Of a stretch of 8,348 nt of DNA, positions 1 to 6,075 are shown piece by piece. The stretch is taken from NCBI GenBank assembly GCA_900756725.1, contig CAAELJ010000088.1, positions 1 through 8,348 on the forward strand. The letters run 5' to 3'. Origin of the DNA: an uncultured Collinsella sp. GTDB lineage: Bacteria > Actinomycetota > Coriobacteriia > Coriobacteriales > Coriobacteriaceae. A program made the position numbers and the translations under genes. The notes below the pieces were generated by a model. That model made no database searches. It was not told where the DNA came from and worked only from the letters and a program-made list of their open reading frames with translations. Position 1 is the first letter of the stretch; the number at the start of each line of letters is the position of its first letter.

Positions 1-66
1 AAGCGAGAATGTTTGAGCATGGAATGATATGTGTGGGCGGCCTGCGCCACAGCGGACTTTAAGACG

Positions 67-1368
67 CTAGCGGATATGCGCTGGTTTTTCGCCCCAGTAG
101 AAGCGGCAGAAGGCTCGTTTGCGTTTTTGGGGCTTGCCTGCAAGTTTCATGGTTGCGATGGCGATATCCTCGGCTGCGTGGGGGCGGCGTAGAACTTCGC
201 CGTTGATGAGCAATGCCTTGAGCGACTCCGGATGATCGTGGAGATGGCGCAACGTCACGATGAGCTCTCGTGCCGTGGTGACGTGCATGCTGGCGCCCAT
301 GCCGGTGAGCATGGTGGTGTTGGCCTTTTCTTGGCCGTAAGATTTGCCCAGCAGAATCATTGGTAGGTGTGCGCACAGGCATTCGGTAACAGTGAGTCCG
401 CCAGATTTGAGGATTGCCAGGTCACAGCCGTGCATAAGCGCTGCCATGTCATCGACGTAGTCAAGAACCGTGACGTTCTCGAGTTTCATGGCATCGAAAA
501 GCGTTTTGAGACGGGTGGCATATTCGGCATCCTTGCCCGGCAAAAAGACAAAGTGCATGTCCTCGAAGCTGCGCAGGAAGGGGAGGGTGCGGTCCATCTC
601 CGCGCGAAAGCGAACGTACGGTTGAGGCAAACTTGCGCCGGCCATCACCAGCACAACGAGCTTGTCTGTGGGGAGATTGAACTTCTCGAGTTCTTCCTCG
701 CGGTTGTAGTCCGTATCAAACCCGGCGCGAATGGGGATGCCCGTAATGCGGATCTTTGCCTCGGGAACCTTACGGGGTCGGAGTGTTTCGGCCATAAACT
801 CGTTTGCCACGCAGAACAGGTCGGTGTCCTTATGGGGCCACCAACCCTCGACTTCGTAATCGGTCGGTACGCAAATGACGGGATAGTCGATGCCCGTAAT
901 GACGCGCGCGCCGACGGCAACGTTGGCTGCCGTGATATGTGTGGCTACCACGGCAATGGGCCTGCGAGTTCGAACGTAATCGTTAAATGCGGGGAACATG
1001 ATGCGCGACCATGCCGTGCCACCGCCCCAAAGCAGGTGTCCGGTAAGGGTATAACGCCAGGTCAAGTCATAGATTGGGCGCGTGGCGCCGGTAAACGAGG
1101 CGGCCGTTTTGTTGCCGTCGAATTTTATGCGTCCAAAATCAAGGATATCGAGCACTTCAATCTCAACATCCTCGGGGATGCCATTGGTGCCGCGGATGTG
1201 GTCGAATGCCTGCGCAATCGCATTTGCGGCGGCCTTGTGGCCCGAGCCGACCGAGGCGTGCACGATAGTCACGAGAGGTTTTTGCTGAGCCAAGAGCGTG
1301 GTTTGTCCCGATTGGGGAGTGCTGTGCGTGAGCAGGGGAGCGTCATCGCTCGTCTGCGTCTGATCCAT
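67..1368 (-). CDS. GT28-type glycosyltransferase of the MGDG synthase / processive diacylglycerol glucosyltransferase family
   Basis: This 433-residue protein probably moves a sugar from a UDP-sugar to diacylglycerol at the cytoplasmic face of the membrane, making glycolipid. The N-terminal half has a glycine/histidine loop, HASVGSGHKAAANAI (residues 37-51), where MGDG synthases bind the acceptor and the membrane. The C-terminal half has ITGIPI (208-213), the nucleotide-sugar signature KSGGLTVTECL (321-331) and QEKAN (346-350), as in MurG-like GT-B folds. No signal peptide or membrane segment is visible. The tail is basic and aromatic (residues 412-433), which would suit peripheral membrane contact. 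About 30 polar residues precede the fold, a short family-variable extension. The ATG at 1366-1368 follows GGGGAG at about 7 nt. It is divergent from trxB. Family assignment is firm; donor, acceptor and processivity cannot be read from the sequence, and UgtP-like glucosyl transfer is only the likeliest option. Confidence 0.85.
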   Translation of the reverse strand: MDQTQTSDDAPLLTHSTPQSGQTTLLAQQKPLVTIVHASVGSGHKAAANAIAQAFDHIRGTNGIPEDVEIEVLDILDFGRIKFDGNKTAASFTGATRPIYDLTWRYTLTGHLLWGGGTAWSRIMFPAFNDYVRTRRPIAVVATHITAANVAVGARVITGIDYPVICVPTDYEVEGWWPHKDTDLFCVANEFMAETLRPRKVPEAKIRITGIPIRAGFDTDYNREEELEKFNLPTDKLVVLVMAGASLPQPYVRFRAEMDRTLPFLRSFEDMHFVFLPGKDAEYATRLKTLFDAMKLENVTVLDYVDDMAALMHGCDLAILKSGGLTVTECLCAHLPMILLGKSYGQEKANTTMLTGMGASMHVTTARELIVTLRHLHDHPESLKALLINGEVLRRPHAAEDIAIATMKLAGKPQKRKRAFCRFYWGEKPAHIR

Positions 1369-1485
1369 CGATATCTCCCCTTCATCTTTGTTTCACAGAG
1401 AATCATTGTAGTGCATGAGTGTCACGTTCGCATAAATTTGGGTATGAGCGCAAAGAACGCCAATCTTTCGACAGGAGGTCTTTTC
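1369..1485. promoter_or_regulatory. Divergent promoter region between the glycosyltransferase and trxB
   Basis: The 117 bp between two divergent start codons must hold both promoters. For the minus-strand gene the best -10 is TACAAT (1405-1410 on plus as ATTGTA), about 37 nt before the start, without a good -35 at 17 nt. For trxB, TTGTAG (1406-1411) and CATAAA (1431-1436) are 19 bp apart and weak. The two candidates overlap, so transcription of the genes could be mutually exclusive; that is inference. The trxB ribosome binding site AGGAGGT (1473-1479) is strong. Confidence 0.35.
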
Positions 1486-2424
1486 ATGACTACTCATCAG
1501 CCGATCGATGTTGCGATTATCGGCGGCGGGCCTGCGGGCTATGCTGCAGCCATTTACGCGGCGCGCGCCAACCTAACGACGACCGTGATTGAGCAAGGTA
1601 TGTCGGGAGGACAGATCGCCACAACCAATGAGGTCGAGAACTATCCGGGCATTCCGCTCTTGAGTGGCGCCGAACTCGGCGAGCGGTTTCAGCAACATGC
1701 AGAGGGCCTGGGAGCACAGGTTGCATGGAGCATGGTTGCGGGTATCGATTACGATGCGGATGTGGCGCTGTTTACGGTGCATCACGATATGGGCGATACG
1801 CTGGCCTCGAGCGTTATCGCTTGCATGGGTGCCACGCCGCGATCTGCTGGTTTTGTTGGCGAGGATACGTATCGCGGTCGTGGCGTTTCTTATTGCGCGA
1901 CGTGCGATGGCATGTTCTTTCGCGGTAAACAGGTCTTTGTCATCGGTGGCGGTAATGCTGCCTGCGAGGAAGCCCTGTTCTTGTCAGAAATCGCCAGCAG
2001 CGTGAGCATCGTCTTGCGCCGCGATCAGTTCCGTGCTCCCGATGGCGTAGTTCAAAAGGTGCTCGCAAAAGATAATATTTCAGTTAGGTACCAAACTAGT
2101 ATTGTGGAACTTTCGGGCGAGGCCATGCCCACGACTATCACCTTTAAGGACAACGCTACGGGTGGCACTTATTCCGAGTCCTTTGATCCTGGTTCGTTTG
2201 GCATTTTTGTCTTTGCTGGCACGCAGCCCCATACCGAGCTTGTAGAGCATCTGGTAGATCTGGCGCCCGACGGCGGTATTGTGACCGACGAATCGATGGC
2301 CACCCGCACGCCTGGCTTATTTGCCGCCGGCGATATCCGCTCCAAGCGTTTACGTCAAGTTGTGACCGCCGTTTCGGACGGAGCCATAGCGGCTACCAGC
2401 GCATACGCTTTTCTACGCGGATAA
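1486..2424 (+). CDS. trxB: Thioredoxin-disulfide reductase (NADPH, FAD)
   Basis: This low-molecular-weight thioredoxin reductase passes electrons from NADPH through FAD and a redox disulfide to thioredoxin in the cytoplasm. At 312 residues it has normal length. In order: FAD-binding IIGGGPAG (11-18); the redox pair CATC (137-140) followed by DG; the NADPH-domain glycine motif VIGGGNAA (152-159); RRDQFR (178-183), whose three arginines match the 2'-phosphate contacts of the E. coli HRRxxxR motif; and the FAD-closing FAAGDIR (279-285). The usual histidine before RR is Leu177, and the usual Ser/Thr in GGGN(T/S)A is Ala158. The frame stays open far upstream, but the ATG at 1486 is chosen because AGGAGGT lies 6 nt before it, the fold starts there, and everything upstream is antisense to the glycosyltransferase. 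No thioredoxin gene is adjacent. It appears to be a single-gene transcript. Confidence 0.95.
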   Translation: MTTHQPIDVAIIGGGPAGYAAAIYAARANLTTTVIEQGMSGGQIATTNEVENYPGIPLLSGAELGERFQQHAEGLGAQVAWSMVAGIDYDADVALFTVHHDMGDTLASSVIACMGATPRSAGFVGEDTYRGRGVSYCATCDGMFFRGKQVFVIGGGNAACEEALFLSEIASSVSIVLRRDQFRAPDGVVQKVLAKDNISVRYQTSIVELSGEAMPTTITFKDNATGGTYSESFDPGSFGIFVFAGTQPHTELVEHLVDLAPDGGIVTDESMATRTPGLFAAGDIRSKRLRQVVTAVSDGAIAATSAYAFLRG

Positions 2425-2463
2425 GTACGATAATATATCTTATGTAAGGTTGCTATCTTACTT

Positions 2464-2518
2464 AAACGTCCAGTATCAACGTTGCCTCAAGCTCGTTGCC
2501 GCTGGACGTTTTGTTGTG
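2464..2518 (+). terminator. Probable Rho-independent terminator of trxB
   Basis: Starting 40 nt after the trxB stop, AAACGTCCAG (2464-2473) pairs perfectly with CTGGACGTTT (2502-2511). Inside it, CAACG (2477-2481) pairs with CGTTG (2494-2498), with a symmetric 3 x 3 internal loop and a 12-nt apical loop. The arm runs into TTTTGTTGTG, a modest T tract. A smaller AU-rich hairpin, GTAAGGT/ATCTTAC (2444-2461), precedes it. The T tract is interrupted, so another structured RNA role remains possible. Confidence 0.55.
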
Positions 2519-2569
2519 AAAAATACGAGCCAGCTATCCTTCGGTCTGACCCCAACTAAAGCCGACGAT

Positions 2570-2634
2570 CATACCGTTCATTGTGGTATGCAAAACTAGA
2601 TAATCTAGAATACAATATTGAAAACGAACGGAGG
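2570..2634 (+). promoter_or_regulatory. Dyad-rich promoter/operator region of the DUF1836 gene, with its RBS
   Basis: Three dyads lie in a row: CATACC-9 nt-GGTATG (2570-2590), CTAGATAATCTAG (2596-2608, perfect around a central A) and CAATATTG (2613-2620). A candidate promoter is TTGTGG (2581-2586) with TAGAAT (2606-2611), spaced 19 bp, so the middle dyad fills most of the spacer. Long 19-20 bp spacers with a central dyad are known for promoters controlled by MerR-family regulators. The -35 is poor (TTG only), and TACAAT (2611-2616) is an alternative -10. GGAGG at 2630-2634 sits 6 nt before the ATG and decides the start. Autoregulation is inference. Confidence 0.45.
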
Positions 2635-2640
2635 CATCAT

Positions 2641-3252
2641 ATGAATCACGTTAAACATGTCATTCCTATGTCCGATACGTCGGATAGCATTAGCCCAGAG
2701 GATATTCAGCCCACGGTGCTACCTGATGCATTTATACAGTCTGATATTGTCCGCAAACTCAATACACTCTGTTTGCCGCGCTATGACCAGTTGCCGAATG
2801 TAACGCTCTACCGTGACCAGGTCATTGAGTACATCGAGCTGTGGATGGAGCCGCTTTCGATTTGCGTGGAACAGCCTGTTATTACGCCATCGATGATCAA
2901 TAACTACGTAAAGGTCGGCCTCGTTCCCGCTCCGGTTAAAAAGCAGTATGGCCGTGAGCAGATTGCGCGTCTCATCGCTATTTGTATCTTTAAGCAGGTG
3001 CTGCCCATCGCTGCGGTTCAGGCGCTCTTTAACATTCAGCGCCTGAGCTACGATGCACCGACCGCCTTTGATTATGTGATCGATCAGCTCGAGGCATCGA
3101 TTCGCGCGGCTTTTTCCATTGAGCAGGTTCCCGTACCCGATACGGCTCATCAGGTCACACGCGAGTCGCTGCTCATGCGCAGCGCGGTATCGTCTTTTGT
3201 ATCGAAGGCGTATCTAATGAGCTACCTAAAATTCAATGGGTTTAATAGCTAA
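2641..3252 (+). CDS. DUF1836 family protein, probable DNA-binding regulator
   Basis: The 203-residue protein contains the DUF1836 domain, roughly residues 46-150. Recognisable parts are LPRYDQLPNVTLYRDQVIEY (45-64) and ITPSMINNYVKVGLVPAPVK (81-100), then QYGREQIARLIAICIFKQVLPI (within 102-123). The second and third stretches read like a MerR-type winged helix-turn-helix (turn, wing with a Y-G-R-E pattern, long helix). This supports a DNA-binding role, but I know of no defined function for the family. No effector domain, membrane segment or metal-binding cysteine cluster is visible. The first 40 residues are polar and probably unstructured. A TTG-initiated start at 2581 is rejected because GGAGG is correctly placed for the ATG at 2641. 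It stands alone between two terminators and converges on degV. Targets are unknown; itself and degV are candidates from shared upstream sequence. Confidence 0.85.
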   Translation: MNHVKHVIPMSDTSDSISPEDIQPTVLPDAFIQSDIVRKLNTLCLPRYDQLPNVTLYRDQVIEYIELWMEPLSICVEQPVITPSMINNYVKVGLVPAPVKKQYGREQIARLIAICIFKQVLPIAAVQALFNIQRLSYDAPTAFDYVIDQLEASIRAAFSIEQVPVPDTAHQVTRESLLMRSAVSSFVSKAYLMSYLKFNGFNS

Positions 3253-3266
3253 CCGACGTATAAGAA

Positions 3267-3316
3267 GGGCGGGGCAAAGAGTCATCAGACACTTTGCCCC
3301 GCCCGTGTTTTTGTTT
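3267..3316. terminator. Strong convergent terminator shared by the DUF1836 gene and degV
   Basis: GGGCGGGGCAAAG (3267-3279) pairs perfectly with CTTTGCCCCGCCC (3292-3304), a 13-bp GC-rich stem. After an A-A mismatch, GTC/GAC extend it around an ATCA loop. On plus it is followed by GTGTTTTTGTTT (3305-3316); on minus by TTCTTAT, a weaker tract. It starts 14 nt after the DUF1836 stop codon and 21 nt after the degV stop, so it can end both transcripts and block read-through between convergent genes. Confidence 0.9.
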
Positions 3317-3325
3317 AGTTGGACT

Positions 3326-4192
3326 TTATCGGCCCGAAGCTACGCCCATGCCGTAGCCGATAATGAGCCCGTGCATCTCGGCATAGTATGAATCCAGTCC
3401 GTTGCAGGGCATGATGATGGTCTTGGAACCGGGCCAATGCTCCACAATGCGGCTGGCAAGTGCCTGGGCGCCCGCCTCATTTTCGACATGGTCGATTACG
3501 ACCTCGCCGCCGGTAAAGCCCTCGGCCTCCATGGTGTCGACAATCTTTCCAAGCATCTTCTTTTCGCCACGGGTGTGACCGACGAGCTTGATCTCCCCCT
3601 CCTCGCTTGCTGTGCCTAAAACTCGAATGTTGAGTTTATTGGCGATAACCCCAGCTGCCTTGGGAATACGTCCGGCCTTGGCGAGATTTTCGTAATTGCA
3701 CAGGCTAAAGAGGATCTTGCTGTTCAGTTCCAGCTCATCAAAATAGGTGCAGGCTTTCTCAAATGAAACGTCTGGATTGCTTGCGAGATAGCGGTCGAAC
3801 AGCAGGAAGATCAGGTCCATTTTGCCGCCGGCTCCGCGTGAATTGACCAGATGAATCTGACGGTTGGGTTCTTCGGCAAGCACCATATCACGTGCGGTGG
3901 CGGCAGCGTTATAGCTGCCCGATACGCCCTCGGAGATGGGCATGCAAATTGTCTTGTCGGCAAGCCTAAAGAGTTCGGTCCACTCGCCTACGCTCGGACA
4001 GGCGCTCGAAGAAGCGCTCGACTCCGCCTGCACGGCGCAATTGAGTTCGTGAACATCGAGCGTGAGGTCATCGACGAACTCGCGCTCCCCCACTCGAATT
4101 TTGAGGGGTGCAAATGCAAAGGTGGTATGGGGCGCGGTCGGTTGCCAATCGCGGAGGTTGCAGCTCGAATCGGAGATAAGTGCCCAGCTCAT
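3326..4192 (-). CDS. DegV family fatty-acid-binding protein
   Basis: DegV proteins (FakB-type) hold a fatty acid in a buried tunnel and, in Gram-positive bacteria, present it to the kinase FakA for entry into phospholipid synthesis. At 288 residues it has normal length. Family motifs in order: DSS (8-10) near the N-terminus, SSACPS (62-67) corresponding to the usual TSqPs segment, ISEGVSGSYNAA (86-97), NSRG (117-120), NLAKAGRI (169-176) and GEIKLVGHTRGEKK (199-212). The C-terminal segment differs from the common HTGPG form and reads MHGLIIGYGMG (273-283). No signal peptide or membrane helix is present. The ATG at 4192 follows AAAGGA at 6 nt. Its own promoter lies just upstream and the stop abuts a strong terminator, so it is monocistronic. 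No fakA is in the window. The bound lipid and the kinase partnership are unknown; DegV paralogues are common. Confidence 0.9.
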   Translation of the reverse strand: MSWALISDSSCNLRDWQPTAPHTTFAFAPLKIRVGEREFVDDLTLDVHELNCAVQAESSASSSACPSVGEWTELFRLADKTICMPISEGVSGSYNAAATARDMVLAEEPNRQIHLVNSRGAGGKMDLIFLLFDRYLASNPDVSFEKACTYFDELELNSKILFSLCNYENLAKAGRIPKAAGVIANKLNIRVLGTASEEGEIKLVGHTRGEKKMLGKIVDTMEAEGFTGGEVVIDHVENEAGAQALASRIVEHWPGSKTIIMPCNGLDSYYAEMHGLIIGYGMGVASGR

Positions 4193-4221
4193 AGAGGGTC
4201 CTTTCTAGATGTTTCTCATTT

Positions 4222-4249
4222 ATTATAGCCATCTTGCTTACCTTTGAAA
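4222..4249 (-). promoter_or_regulatory. Promoter of degV
   Basis: On the minus strand a perfect -10 TATAAT (4222-4227) lies 16 bp from TTTCAA (4244-4249), a 3-of-6 match to TTGACA. The -10 ends about 29 nt before the start codon, leaving a short leader with RBS AAAGGA (4199-4204). Confidence 0.65.
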
Positions 4250-4254
4250 CGTGC

Positions 4255-4273
4255 ATCTAGTATTGAAAACTAG
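4255..4273. repeat. CTAG-flanked element upstream of the degV -35, partly shared with the DUF1836 promoter
   Basis: The plus strand reads ATCTAG followed directly by TATTGAAAAC and then TAG, so CTAG boxes at 4257-4260 and 4270-4273 frame it. The words ATCTAG and TATTGAAAAC also occur at 2603-2608 and 2616-2625, separated there by 7 bp. The element sits 5-8 bp upstream of the degV -35, a position typical of an activator site. It may be a shared operator; chance is not excluded. Confidence 0.35.
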
Positions 4274-4301
4274 CTCATTGGGATCATGTATGGAGCACGG
4301 T

Positions 4302-4343
4302 CACAAATAAATGAACCCCGCAGCTCAAAGGCCACGAGGTTCA
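4302..4343 (-). terminator. Rho-independent terminator of the pgsA-to-NlpC/P60 operon
   Basis: Read on minus, TGAACCTCG (4335-4343) pairs with CGGGGTTCA (4312-4320) in a 9-bp stem with one G-U wobble, then TTTATTTGTG. On plus the same position is a C-A mismatch, so the hairpin is better formed from the minus strand. It lies about 24 nt after the NlpC/P60 stop and before the degV promoter, separating the two transcription units. Confidence 0.75.
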
Positions 4344-4367
4344 CATTCGTTTACTATACAGAGTGAC

Positions 4368-5474
4368 TTAGTAGCGCACGAAAATGTAGTTGTTGTTCAT
4401 GCCGGCTGCGACGGAGCTGATGATGACGCCCGTCTTGTAGTCGGAAGCATGGATCATCTGACCATTACCGATATAGATGCCAGTATGGTAGGAGTTAACC
4501 ACGACATCGCCGGGTTGCGGGTCGGACACGCGGGTCCAACCCATGAAAGTGCCGGTGGTGCCCAGACGGCAGTAGCGGCCCGTGAGACAGTAGCTTACAA
4601 AACCGGAGCAGTCAAAGCTGTCCGGTCCAATACCGCCCCAGGAATAAGCGCAACCAAGCTTGCTGTAGGCGCGCGAAACAACGGAGCCGCCGTCAACAGA
4701 CTGGCTCGGTGCGGAAGGCGTCGGAGCCGGAGCGGGCGTCGAGGGCTGCGGCGTAGGAGCCGGAGTGGGCGTCGAAGGCTGCGGCGTGGGAGCAGGAGCG
4801 GGCGCGGGGGTGTTCTCGGTCGTACCAGCGGTGTCGTTGCTCACCGTGGCCTTTTCGGCGGTGCTGGCATTAATGCCAGCCTGCAGCGCAGCGTTGGCCT
4901 CGGCCTCGGCAGCAAGCTCGGCCTGCAGCTGCGAATCCAGGGAGTTCACGACACTCTGGGCCTCAGCCTGCTGGGCATTGAGCTCGTCGACCTTCTTCTG
5001 CGTCGCGGCGACGTTCTTCTCCTGCTCGGTCTGCTTATCGGTGAGCTGCTGCTTAAGGTCCTTGACCTCCTGAATGGTTTGGGCCTGCTTGTCGGACACC
5101 TTGCCGTAGTAGAAGAGACGGTTGAGCATGTCGCCCAGATCGTCGACGCCTGTCAGAACCTGAAGGAGACTCAGACCGCCGGTCTTGTACTCACCGGCAA
5201 CATAGCTCGAAAGCTTTGCCTGACCCTCCGCAATCTCTTGCTGCTTTTGCGTGATCTCGCCTGCAGTCTGATCAAGCTCCTGCGTCTGTGCGGAGAGTTC
5301 TTCATGAATTTGCTGGGTTTGGGTGCCAATCTGCTCGAGTTTTGTACGAGCGGCGGCAAGGTCGGATGCGGTATCGGCGTAGGCCGGAGCCACGAGGCCC
5401 AGGCCCAAAACACAAGCGAGGGTTGCCGTAGCAGCGCAGCGTGCCATGTTTCTGTGCGTGTTTGCTGTGCGCAT
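4368..5474 (-). CDS. Secreted NlpC/P60 peptidoglycan endopeptidase with coiled-coil N-terminus (PcsB/CwlO/RipC-like layout)
   Basis: The 368-residue protein is exported and probably cuts peptide stems of peptidoglycan. A signal peptide is clear: basic start, hydrophobic core ATLACVLGLGLVAP (17-30) and cleavage near AYA (31-33). Residues 34-200 are Ala/Gln/Glu-rich heptad-like helices, a probable coiled coil broken by YVAGEYKTGGLSLLQVLTG (91-109). A Pro/Thr/Ala linker follows (222-257). The NlpC/P60 domain (263-368) holds catalytic Cys289 in DCSGFVSYC, His330 in YHTGIYIG and a third polar residue, His342, in MIHASD. Coiled-coil plus NlpC/P60 proteins such as CwlO, PcsB and RipC are activated at the membrane by FtsEX; that link is inference here, since no ftsEX is present. 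ATG 5474 follows AAAGGA at 6 nt. It is the last operon gene, 32 bp after apt. Confidence 0.9.
   Translation of the reverse strand: MRTANTHRNMARCAATATLACVLGLGLVAPAYADTASDLAAARTKLEQIGTQTQQIHEELSAQTQELDQTAGEITQKQQEIAEGQAKLSSYVAGEYKTGGLSLLQVLTGVDDLGDMLNRLFYYGKVSDKQAQTIQEVKDLKQQLTDKQTEQEKNVAATQKKVDELNAQQAEAQSVVNSLDSQLQAELAAEAEANAALQAGINASTAEKATVSNDTAGTTENTPAPAPAPTPQPSTPTPAPTPQPSTPAPAPTPSAPSQSVDGGSVVSRAYSKLGCAYSWGGIGPDSFDCSGFVSYCLTGRYCRLGTTGTFMGWTRVSDPQPGDVVVNSYHTGIYIGNGQMIHASDYKTGVIISSVAAGMNNNYIFVRY
4723..4804. repeat. 33-bp tandem repeat encoding the proline-rich linker
   Basis: Two 33-bp units (4723-4755 and 4756-4788) differ at only three positions, and a third partial unit starts at 4789. On minus each encodes 11 residues of the pattern PAPTPQPSTP, within the linker of the NlpC/P60 protein. 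As the unit is a multiple of three, copy-number change would lengthen or shorten the linker in frame. Confidence 0.85.
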
Positions 5475-5506
5475 GGAGCTTCCTTTCCGGTATCTAAGGG
5501 TAGCGG

Positions 5507-6037
5507 CTAGTCCACCGTTACCAGGCTAAAGAGCTCAACGTCCTCGTTAGAAGGCGTGAGCTTCTTGCGCGGGTTGAGAAACGCAAGCTCAAGGATACAA
5601 CCGTAGCCCACAAGCTTTGCGCCCATATCTCGCACCAGTTTACCTGTTGCCTCGACGGTTCCGCCCGTCGCGACCAAGTCGTCCAGAATCAACACGGTAT
5701 CTTTAGAGCTGATGGCATCGGCGTGGATCTCGATAGAATCCGTTCCATACTCGAGCTCGTAGCTCTCGCTTACCGTCTTGCGCGGTAGTTTGCCCGGTTT
5801 ACGTGCGGGAACAAAGCCGGCGCCTAGGGCGACGGCCACGGGCACACCGACCATAAAGCCGCGGGCCTCGGGTCCTACGACCTTGGTAATGCCCATGTCG
5901 GCAAAATGCTCAGCCAGGGCATCAACCATGGCCTTTAGCGCCTCGGGATTACCAAAGAGCGGCGTGATGTCCTTAAAGATGACTCCGGGCTCGGGATAGT
6001 CGGGGATGTCGACGATGTGAGATTCGAAGTCGTACAT
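5507..6037 (-). CDS. apt: Adenine phosphoribosyltransferase
   Basis: Apt makes AMP and pyrophosphate from adenine and PRPP in purine salvage, in the cytoplasm. The 176-residue length is standard. Diagnostic segments are IPDYPEPGVIFKDITPLF (11-28), the adenine-side VGPEARGFMVG (54-64), the flexible-loop region RKPGKLPRKTVSESYELEYG (79-98) and the PRPP-binding signature VLILDDLVATGGT (115-127) with its paired aspartates. ATG 6037 follows AAAGG at about 7 nt. A second ATG 5 nt upstream is out of frame and too close to the ribosome site. It lies 38 bp after the MerR regulator and 32 bp before the NlpC/P60 peptidase, so it is cotranscribed. In many bacteria apt sits near secDF and rel; neither is here. 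Confidence 0.96.
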   Translation of the reverse strand: MYDFESHIVDIPDYPEPGVIFKDITPLFGNPEALKAMVDALAEHFADMGITKVVGPEARGFMVGVPVAVALGAGFVPARKPGKLPRKTVSESYELEYGTDSIEIHADAISSKDTVLILDDLVATGGTVEATGKLVRDMGAKLVGYGCILELAFLNPRKKLTPSNEDVELFSLVTVD

Positions 6038-6075
6038 GGCATGACCTTTCAGGGGAGGCTGGTTTGTAGCAGCGT

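Noticed and set aside
33..50. Possible GC hairpin as terminator of the glycosyltransferase
   Set aside because: Only a 4-bp outer stem with a large imperfect interior and no T tract on minus.
367..1485. Long plus-strand open frame extending upstream of and in frame with trxB
   Set aside because: It is antisense to the well-conserved glycosyltransferase, has no recognisable protein pattern, and trxB has a strong ribosome binding site at its normal start. The openness reflects GC-rich codon bias.
2581..2640. TTG-initiated 20-residue N-terminal extension of the DUF1836 protein
   Set aside because: It would run through the dyads and candidate promoter, while GGAGG is placed correctly for the ATG at 2641.
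4068..4256. Minus-strand 62-codon frame overlapping the degV start and promoter
   Set aside because: It crosses the degV promoter and reads degV in another frame; no ribosome binding site or family resemblance.
4723..4804. Possible CRISPR-like array
   Set aside because: The repeats are directly adjacent without spacers and encode an in-frame proline-rich linker.
4311..5510. 399-codon plus-strand open frame opposite the NlpC/P60 gene, with an Arg/Ser/Gly-rich repeat
   Set aside because: The repeat is the antisense reading of the proline-rich linker. The minus frame has signal peptide, catalytic residues and ribosome binding site; the plus frame has none.
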